A stretch of 64,000 nt of DNA from Candidatus Bathyarchaeota archaeon (GTDB lineage Archaea > Thermoproteota > Bathyarchaeia > Bathyarchaeales > Bathycorpusculaceae): contig JAGTQX010000006.1 in NCBI GenBank assembly GCA_018396675.1, positions 1 through 64,000 on the forward strand. Reading direction: 5' to 3'. Numbering within the stretch: the stretch's first letter is position 1; the number at the start of each line of letters is the position of its first letter. The notes under the pieces were generated by a model. The model made no database searches. It worked only from the letters and a program-made list of their open reading frames with translations, and had not been told where the DNA came from. The position numbers were made by a program, and so were the translations under genes. This document shows, piece after piece, positions 1 to 6,062 of this stretch.

Positions 1-25
1 ACACCTTAAAGAAATTTTACTCATT

Positions 26-98
26 GCCGGGGTGGCCGAACGGTTCAGGCGGCTGCCTGCAGAGCAGCTATATGTGGGTTCAACTCCCACCCCCGGCT
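26..98 (+). tRNA. tRNA-Cys (GCA)
   Basis: A complete cloverleaf can be drawn: 7-bp acceptor stem (26-32 with 91-97), anticodon stem 52-56/64-68 with a 7-base loop holding GCA at 59-61, and T stem 74-78/86-90 with a TTCAACT loop. The discriminator base at 98 is T, which is the usual identity base of tRNA-Cys. No intron is seen and CCA is not encoded. The promoter would lie mostly outside the window. Confidence 0.96.
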
Positions 99-276
99 TA
101 TAGGACAAACCCACGGCTTGATGGTGAACCTCCTCGTTTTTCTTGCGAATGCGCTAACGGGTGAATTGAGGCTTCTGTGATGGTTGTTGTGTTGAATATC
201 AATCTTTGAAATGTCGTCGACACAAAATCCACAATATCAGCGTCATTTAAAGAACGATTAACATTAACTATGTTAG
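99..276. other. Intergenic stretch, nothing recognised
   Basis: Between the tRNA-Cys and the promoter of the structured RNA I see no reading frame with a plausible start and ribosome site, and no clear helix. A weak C-box-like string occurs near 120-128 but no matching D box was found, so no guide RNA is called. Confidence 0.4.
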
Positions 277-286
277 TACTTATTTA
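277..286 (+). promoter_or_regulatory. Putative TATA box for the structured RNA
   Basis: The AT-rich string tacttattta lies about 25 bases upstream of position 308, the usual archaeal TATA to start distance. It is the best box upstream of the helices that begin at 311. A run of T (629-632) follows the last helix and could end the transcript. Confidence 0.4.
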
Positions 287-307
287 GTTTCAGCGTTGCC
301 TACTAGA

Positions 308-632
308 TTTTTGTGCAAGGCTGTTGGCTGTGGAAAGAGTGTTCCGCTTTTGAGACAGCAATGCTTAAACTTGCCGTTTGGCTTAAACTAATTTTTGGCG
401 ATGACAACCATCTTTGAGCCTTCCTAATCCCACCGGCAAACTCCATGCAGACGGACTCAACAAAGGCCTGAAAGCCGATGAAGGCGGGTTTACCCAAGCA
501 TGGGACACGGTGGGCGCGGGCGCAAAAGATTCCCATGCCGGAGAGAGCTTAACAAAGGGGAGCGTGTGGCTCCGCGATGAAGTTAAGTGATAGGTATCGT
601 GGGAAACAAAATGCGCCCGCGAAACAACTTTT
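308..632 (+). ncRNA. Unclassified large structured RNA upstream of tyrS
   Basis: The sequence folds into three consecutive arms. Arm 1: 315-319/370-374, 320-324/355-359, 330-335/342-347. Arm 2: 429-435/508-514 and 443-448/498-503. Arm 3: a perfect 10-bp helix 515-524/612-621, then 530-535/600-605, 536-539/593-596, 547-553/582-588 and 559-563/569-573. A short closing helix 311-314/624-627 is possible. Several pairs are G-U on the plus strand (442/504, 331/346, 537/595, 547/588) and would be A-C mismatches on the other, so plus is the likely transcribed strand. Local GC is higher than in its surroundings. I did not find the conserved cores of archaeal SRP RNA or RNase P RNA. An ACA follows the last helix (624-626), so an H/ACA relationship is possible but the pocket spacing is poor. 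It could also be a long leader of tyrS. Confidence 0.6.
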
Positions 633-675
633 AAGTTTATCCTTTGCATAGAATTTTAGAAGGCTGGACAAGGGT

Positions 676-1752
676 TTGGATATAGAAACTAAAATTGATT
701 TGATTAAGAAACCGCCGACTGAAGAGATTCTCGTTGAAGATGAACTGCGTGAGCTTTTAGAGACTAATGAGCATCCTGGCCATTACATTGGTTTTGAGAT
801 TTCGGGTTTGCTGCATCTTGGAAACCTTGTGATTTCTGGTTTCAAGATAAACGATTTTATCAAAGCCGGAATAAGGTGTCAAGCTTATTTGGCTGATTGG
901 CACAGTTTTATAAATAACAAGTTCGGCGGAGACTGGGACAAAATTCTTCAAGCCACCAAGTATTATGCTAAAGCGTTCCAGTTTTTCTGTCCAGGTGTAA
1001 AAGTTGTTGTCGGCTCGGAACTTTACCACAATAATGATGAGTACTGGCGTAATCTTCTGAAATTTTCGAAACACATGACTTTAAGCCGAACACTGCGGTG
1101 CTTAACAATAATGGGAAGAAGTGAAAACGAGAAGCTAGACCTATCGCAATACTTCTACCCGCCAATGCAAGCAGTGGATATAAAAACAATTGGCGCGGAT
1201 ATCCCGCACGGCGGAATGGACCAGCGTAAAGCACATGTTTTAGCCCGCGAGGTTTTCCCAAAAATGGGATGGAAAAAGCCTGTAGCGGTTCATCATCACC
1301 TTTTGATGGGCATAGCCGAGCCGGTTAAGCTTGAAACAGGAGACAAGTTGGAACAAGTTATAGCGAGCAAGATGAGTAAGTCAAAGCCGTGGACAGCGAT
1401 TTTTATACATGACAATGAAGAAAAGATACGCGCGAAACTCAAAAAAGCGTGGTGCCCCGAAAAGCAGACCGAAATGAACCCTATTCTAGAAATAGTTAAA
1501 CACGTTATATTTCACGAGAGCAAGGTCTTCACCGTAGAACGTCCATCAAAGTTTGGAGGCACAGTGGAATTCGAAAACTTTGAGGCGGTTGAAAAAGCTT
1601 ATAGGAACGGCGGTCTCCACCCGCAAGACTTGAAAAACGCGGTTGCGAAAGATTTGGCTAAAATTCTAAAGCCGATAAGAGAATATTTCGAGACGGATAA
1701 AGAGGCGAAAGAAAATCTAGAAACCGTCAAAAAGTCGCAAGTTACAAGGTAA
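676..1752 (+). CDS. tyrS: Tyrosyl-tRNA synthetase
   Basis: Class I aminoacyl-tRNA synthetase that charges tRNA-Tyr, 358 aa, normal for archaea. The HIGH-type signature appears as HLGN within GLLHLGN near residue 47, and the KMSKS loop as SKMSKSKP near residue 235. The stretch MQAVDIKTIGADIPHGGMDQRK in the middle matches the archaeal TyrRS tyrosine-binding region (Q, D, GG-DQRK), which separates it from TrpRS. The start is TTG, preceded by a weak GG-rich site. It follows the structured RNA by about 45 bases and is followed 2 bases later by the Toprim gene, so the two are probably cotranscribed. Confidence 0.93.
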   Translation: MDIETKIDLIKKPPTEEILVEDELRELLETNEHPGHYIGFEISGLLHLGNLVISGFKINDFIKAGIRCQAYLADWHSFINNKFGGDWDKILQATKYYAKAFQFFCPGVKVVVGSELYHNNDEYWRNLLKFSKHMTLSRTLRCLTIMGRSENEKLDLSQYFYPPMQAVDIKTIGADIPHGGMDQRKAHVLAREVFPKMGWKKPVAVHHHLLMGIAEPVKLETGDKLEQVIASKMSKSKPWTAIFIHDNEEKIRAKLKKAWCPEKQTEMNPILEIVKHVIFHESKVFTVERPSKFGGTVEFENFEAVEKAYRNGGLHPQDLKNAVAKDLAKILKPIREYFETDKEAKENLETVKKSQVTR

Positions 1753-1754
1753 CA

Positions 1755-2174
1755 ATGTTGTCAACGCGTTTGAAAGAAAAAGAAGAATTTATTCTAAAAG
1801 TTTTAGAGCAATTAGCAGAAGAAAACGCCGCTGGGAAACCTATCCTTGTGGAAGGAACGAAGGATGAAGAATCGTTAAGAAAGCTTGGAATAGAAGGGCG
1901 CATCCTGTTTGCTAAAACTGGCGGAAAAAGCCTGATAGGTGTTATTGATGAATTAGAAGATACAAGCGTGAGAGAAGTCATACTGCTGTTGGATTTTGAC
2001 AGAAAAGGTAAAGAATTAACCGAAAACTTGAAAAAACATCTGGAAAAGTCTGGAATAAAAGTGAACATGTCCTTTTGGGCTAAACTTTTAGGTTTAATTG
2101 GCAGAGAAGTCAAAGATGTTGAAGGTTTAGCCGCATACATGGAAACGTTAAAGAGCAAGATTAGTAATTCATAA
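1755..2174 (+). CDS. Small Toprim-domain protein
   Basis: A 139-aa protein that is essentially one Toprim fold: a glutamate in ILVEGTKDEESL near residue 34 and a DxD in LLLDFDRKG near residue 80 are the expected metal-binding positions. Stand-alone archaeal Toprim proteins of this size are annotated as topoisomerase/primase-like or RNase M5-like, but the substrate is not established. It sits between tyrS and dnaG, a conserved informational neighbourhood. ATG start 2 bases after tyrS stops, which suggests translational coupling. Confidence 0.85.
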   Translation: MLSTRLKEKEEFILKVLEQLAEENAAGKPILVEGTKDEESLRKLGIEGRILFAKTGGKSLIGVIDELEDTSVREVILLLDFDRKGKELTENLKKHLEKSGIKVNMSFWAKLLGLIGREVKDVEGLAAYMETLKSKISNS

Positions 2175-2270
2175 AAGTAATATATAGCGAAACTCAATTC
2201 AACCTGTGTTTGAGAGCACAGTTCTCTCATCACACGGTTAACGCTAACAAAATAAGGTATAACTCAAGCA

Positions 2271-3428
2271 TTGGAGGTGACACTTACGGGTTCATCACAA
2301 ACCCTTACCATAAAGTATGTTATCCGCGCAAAATTCGAAATAGAAGGAGTAGTTGAAAAGCCAGACGTTATAGGAGCAGTCTTCGGTCAAACAGAAGGAC
2401 TTTTCGGTCCAGAACTAGACCTTAGAGAACTTCAGAAATCCGGCAGAATAGGAAGAATAGAAATAGAGTTGCATTCGAAAAACGACAGGACAACTGGCTC
2501 AATCACTATTCCCACAAGCCTCGACAGAGTTTCCACGGCTTTGTTGGCCGCAAGCATAGAAAGCATAAACCGTGTTGGACCATGCGCCGCAAAAGTGACT
2601 CTGGAAAAAATAGAAGACGTTAGAGAAGCCAGAAGAAAAGTCATAATTGACCGTGCGAAGGAGATTCTCCACCAGTGGACAATTGAAGCTATGCCTTCCG
2701 TTGACGAAGTTTTCAAAGAAGTTGCTGAAACCCTAAAAGTCGCCAAGGTTATAAAATATGGTCCTGAAGAGCTTTCAGCAGGCCCAGAGGTGGACAGTGC
2801 CAAAGATATAATTATCGTTGAGGGAAGAGCGGACATAATCAACCTAATGCGTTGCGGAATGAACAATGTTATAGCTCTTGAAGGTGCAAAAGTTCCCGAA
2901 ACCATAAAGAAGCTCTGCAAAGAGAAAGAAGCCACAGCTTTTCTTGACGGAGACAGAGGCGGAGATCTAATTCTAAAAGAACTCCTACAGGTAACCAACA
3001 TAAAATATGTTGCACGTGCTCCTAGAGGAAAAGAGGTTGAAGAACTAAACTGCAAAGAAATTTTTGAAGCTCTTGAAGCCAAAGTTTCCGTGGAAGAACT
3101 CTTTAAACCTAAAAAAGAAAAGCGAAAGCTTGAGTTTCCAAAAGAAATTGTCAACATAGCAAAAGAGTTGAATGGCACATTGGAGGCTGTGCTTCTAAAC
3201 GAGAAACTAGAACCCATAGAAAGATTGCCAGTTAATCAGTTGGCTGAGAAGCTTCAGCAGACAAGCGGCGTTGACACTGTTATATTTGATGGTATAATAA
3301 CTCAGAGAATTGTTGACATCGCAAGTGAGAAGAACATAAAGAGCATTGTGGCTTCACGCGTTTCAGAAGCCGTCAAACCACCGTTAAATGTGCAGCTTGT
3401 TACCTTTTCGGAATTGCCTGAAGACTAG
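2271..3428 (+). CDS. dnaG: DnaG-type primase / exosome-associated Toprim protein
   Basis: Archaeal DnaG of about 385 aa. The N-terminal block (VVEKPDVIGAVFGQTEGL, DLRELQKSGRIGRIEI) is the archaeal DnaG signature. The Toprim domain follows near residues 175-260 with IIVEGRADI, and FLDGDRGGD as the DxD motif. Known archaeal DnaG makes primers in vitro and binds the RNA exosome through Csl4. The start is uncertain: TTG at 2271 or GTG at 2277, because the string GGAGGTGA lies at the start itself and no in-frame start follows at proper distance. It ends 4 bases inside the end of convergent polB. Confidence 0.92.
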   Translation: MEVTLTGSSQTLTIKYVIRAKFEIEGVVEKPDVIGAVFGQTEGLFGPELDLRELQKSGRIGRIEIELHSKNDRTTGSITIPTSLDRVSTALLAASIESINRVGPCAAKVTLEKIEDVREARRKVIIDRAKEILHQWTIEAMPSVDEVFKEVAETLKVAKVIKYGPEELSAGPEVDSAKDIIIVEGRADIINLMRCGMNNVIALEGAKVPETIKKLCKEKEATAFLDGDRGGDLILKELLQVTNIKYVARAPRGKEVEELNCKEIFEALEAKVSVEELFKPKKEKRKLEFPKEIVNIAKELNGTLEAVLLNEKLEPIERLPVNQLAEKLQQTSGVDTVIFDGIITQRIVDIASEKNIKSIVASRVSEAVKPPLNVQLVTFSELPED

Positions 3429-5839
3429 TCTCCGAAAAAATCCGTTAATTTCCTTGTTTCTCTTTCTTTATCGCTGGCTTTAGTCGTCAACAATTTTTCT
3501 TCATTCACGCCGAAACATTCAAGTATTCTGACGGCGGCTGGAACAACTTGGTTAGTCACATAATATTCTATGTCAATTTCATCGTATGTGGCAAACATGT
3601 AAGGTTTAACACGTTCATATAGACGACCAGCTCCAACTACTACAACATAACCCACCTTGTCGCCAACTGTGAGTTTCCATCCTTTTTCCATCAGCATTTT
3701 TGCGGCTTCCACATGGGAAGTTCTAACGACATATTCTTCAACGGGTTTAGTTAACGTTTTCCAAATTATCAAGTCACGATATTGAACTCGCCTCTGCCGT
3801 AATGCATAAATGAATTGTTGAGTAAACTTGACGGCTTTCTGCGGCGACTGCTCCTTCAAAATAATTTCTAAAACTTTTTCTTGAACCTTCTTCGCAACTT
3901 CTGCCCAGTCACCGCGTATAACTTCCAAACCTACAATGTCAAGTTTTCCGTCTGGAAGAAGCCCAGCGTAGCGTTTTTTCGCTTCCGTGAAAAATAGGCG
4001 AACGTAAATCTTGTCCGGCTTAATTTCCAAATTAAGTTTCTCATAAATCTTCATCACAAATTTATCCACTTTGGCTTTTTCATACTTTATAAAAATGCTG
4101 TCAGTGTCACCATAAACAACCGTTAATCCCTCTTCCTCAGCCATTTTTATAGCGGTTAAAATTGTGTGTCTTCCCCAAGCAGTGGCTGCTTCGGCAACTG
4201 GTTTTATGTACCATCTTGCGCCAATCCACCCAGCGTAACCATAAGAAGCGTTTGTTATAACCTTGACTGCCTTCTGTCTAGCGTCTAGAACGCGGTATTC
4301 AACGCTGTCCTTTACGTAAGCCTTCATCTTTAAGCGAATAGTGTTCCTATTCTCTATGAGGTGTGATAGAACCTCTTTGTAAAAGCCCGGCGGCTCCTTT
4401 CTAAACTTGTGCCCAACTTCTGGTGCCTCGTAAATTCCGCATGGCGGAATAGGCTCTTTCGGAGACACATAAGTGTCTGGCGAAAGATTATATGCTATCA
4501 TAAGGTTTGGATACATTGATGCAAAGTCCAAGACTGCAATGTTATCATGTAGTCCTGGTTTTGGACTTAACACTATTGCTCCAACATAAGGCCTGTAAGG
4601 TTGCTCAACTCTTTTTGGTACAAGTTCCCCGATTTTATGGGCGTGTTTTATCAGGAACCATTCCACTCTGAAGCCTACAGCTGCTGTGCCCACATGGTCA
4701 AGTGGTAAGCCTACAAGATTTGAAAGTTGCATGGCGAAGTCTAAAATGGCTTCAGTTACACCCATTATGCAGTAAGCGTTCTCCATTGAAAATCTTCTCA
4801 AGTTTTCACGTTTAACCGCGTCATCCCAGTACTCCGCAAATTCCACATCCTCAACCAAAGCACGCTCTTTAATTTTCATCACGCCCAAATAATCCGCCAA
4901 ATTTTCCAAAGTCTTAACTTTCACATCTGGAAACTCGTCGGCAAAATCAAAAAGGTCTATGTTGGCTCTGCCTGTAATCGAAACATGTCCGTAAACACTT
5001 GTGTGTGGCTCACTCTGTGCTCTGTCAATAAATAATCGCAGCCCAAGTTTTGCACATCTCTCTTTCAAGTACGGCCAATCCTGCTTGTTAACACCATAAC
5101 CAACAATAATGTCCGGGTCAAAACTCCGCACATAGCTGATGAACGCTTCAAGAACAGGCTTATCATCTTTGTCATCACCAGCCAAAAACTGTCTTTCTTC
5201 ACCGCCATTATTTACCGTCGAAATTATCAATACAGGGTTTCTGTCCGGTTTCGGTGTCCCTTCCTTGCTGTAACAAATAATTGAGAAACCTAGAATCTTG
5301 AGTTTTGGTATATCTGCTTTTTCAATAAACTTTGGACGAGACTTTGCCAAGTAAACATTGTCAACTTGCACATTCACTTTTTCCGTAGATTCTACAACTT
5401 CAACCTCATGCCAACCGCATGGAACAACATTGTTGTCAATCAAGTAACGCATGGAATAACGAACATCATCTTCAAGGCATTCTTTTACCCCTTCGATTCT
5501 CTGAAAAGCCCTTACATACTTCGCCATAACATCCGGGTTCCTAAAATAAACCTTAATCGCCTTAACAGGCTTGCCAAAAAACTTCCGGTCAACAAGTTCA
5601 ACCCTCACAAACGAGGCATACTCACCTCTTTTAGACTCAACCTCTCTGACAATCTTCTGAATGTCAAACCCTTCCTCAGCAATAACGTAAAAATAAGCAA
5701 GAAAACCTCTATCAATAATTAAAACCCGTCTTCCAGAGGCATCCAAACCCCAAAGCCACACTTCCGATTCATCACCCCTAACCTCATAATTTACATCCAA
5801 CAACCAAAACACAACCTTCACAGGCGACACCTCAAACAA
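3425..5839 (-). CDS. polB: Family-B DNA polymerase with degraded proofreading site
   Basis: Replicative-type family-B polymerase, 804 aa. Polymerase motifs are intact: DFASMYPN (motif A), KVITNASYGY (motif B) and YGDTDS (motif C). The exonuclease domain is still recognisable (about residues 170-370) but its catalytic residues are not. The Exo I position that normally reads FDIEVY reads FSIICY (S186, I188), and the Exo III YxxxD reads F350-SME-N354. Only the Exo II aspartate (D254) remains. The enzyme should polymerise but is unlikely to proofread. It lies downstream of leuS and tRNA-Arg on the same strand. A TATA-like string is present just upstream (near 5857-5866). Confidence 0.93.
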   Translation of the reverse strand: MFEVSPVKVVFWLLDVNYEVRGDESEVWLWGLDASGRRVLIIDRGFLAYFYVIAEEGFDIQKIVREVESKRGEYASFVRVELVDRKFFGKPVKAIKVYFRNPDVMAKYVRAFQRIEGVKECLEDDVRYSMRYLIDNNVVPCGWHEVEVVESTEKVNVQVDNVYLAKSRPKFIEKADIPKLKILGFSIICYSKEGTPKPDRNPVLIISTVNNGGEERQFLAGDDKDDKPVLEAFISYVRSFDPDIIVGYGVNKQDWPYLKERCAKLGLRLFIDRAQSEPHTSVYGHVSITGRANIDLFDFADEFPDVKVKTLENLADYLGVMKIKERALVEDVEFAEYWDDAVKRENLRRFSMENAYCIMGVTEAILDFAMQLSNLVGLPLDHVGTAAVGFRVEWFLIKHAHKIGELVPKRVEQPYRPYVGAIVLSPKPGLHDNIAVLDFASMYPNLMIAYNLSPDTYVSPKEPIPPCGIYEAPEVGHKFRKEPPGFYKEVLSHLIENRNTIRLKMKAYVKDSVEYRVLDARQKAVKVITNASYGYAGWIGARWYIKPVAEAATAWGRHTILTAIKMAEEEGLTVVYGDTDSIFIKYEKAKVDKFVMKIYEKLNLEIKPDKIYVRLFFTEAKKRYAGLLPDGKLDIVGLEVIRGDWAEVAKKVQEKVLEIILKEQSPQKAVKFTQQFIYALRQRRVQYRDLIIWKTLTKPVEEYVVRTSHVEAAKMLMEKGWKLTVGDKVGYVVVVGAGRLYERVKPYMFATYDEIDIEYYVTNQVVPAAVRILECFGVNEEKLLTTKASDKERETRKLTDFFGD

Positions 5840-5890
5840 ATCTATGAGTCAAACAAACACTTAAAAACAATTCCACTCTCCAACAAAATG

Positions 5891-5981
5891 CGGGTCCGCC
5901 GGGATTTGAACCCGGGATCTCCGGCTTAGAAGGCCGACGCGCTTTTTGGATTACTTGTTGTCCAAGCTGCGCCACGGACCC
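5891..5981 (-). tRNA. tRNA-Arg (TCT) with a D-loop intron
   Basis: Acceptor stem 5975-5981/5892-5898, anticodon arm TCGGC-CTTCTAA-GCCGG giving anticodon TCT, and T arm CCGGG-TTCAAAT-CCCGG. The D loop is 26 bases long instead of about 10. Removing 16 bases restores the ordinary archaeal D arm GCGC-AGCTTGGACA-GCGC, so the extra bases are read as an intron. CCA is not encoded. It lies between leuS and polB on the same strand. Confidence 0.93.
5944..5959 (-). other. 16-nt tRNA intron in the D loop (relaxed bulge-helix-bulge)
   Basis: On the minus strand the exon TTGG pairs with intron CCAA as a 4-bp central helix. This is flanked by 3-base bulges ACA and AAA, and then only 2 bp (GC/GC) of outer helix. 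Cutting after the second base of each bulge removes AACAAGTAATCCAAAA and leaves a standard D loop. This fits the splicing-endonuclease rule, with a shortened outer helix. The position, in the D loop near nucleotide 20, is non-canonical. Confidence 0.75.
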
Positions 5982-6062
5982 TTTTATGCTGGTTTTCATA
6001 TGAAAAGTGGAAGATATATTTTTAGTACGCGTTCTCTGTGTTGTCAGAAAACGATTTGTGAT

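Noticed and set aside
406-590. An open plus-strand frame of about 60 codons inside the structured RNA region
   Set aside because: It has only a TTG start without a ribosome site, and the same bases form long perfect helices with G-U pairs, so RNA structure explains the openness better.
308-632. Assignment of the structured RNA as SRP RNA or RNase P RNA
   Set aside because: The SRP helix 8 core (GGAAGG with GCAGCC) and the RNase P conserved regions were looked for on both strands and not found, although a divergent member cannot be excluded by eye.
303-649. Minus-strand frames of 77 and 88 codons opposite the structured RNA
   Set aside because: Ser/Pro-rich, no family-like motif and no ribosome site. 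They result from the GC-rich helices.
2432-3217. A 261-codon minus-strand frame opposite dnaG
   Set aside because: Entirely antisense to a clear dnaG, with Ser-rich low-quality composition. Codon periodicity shadow.
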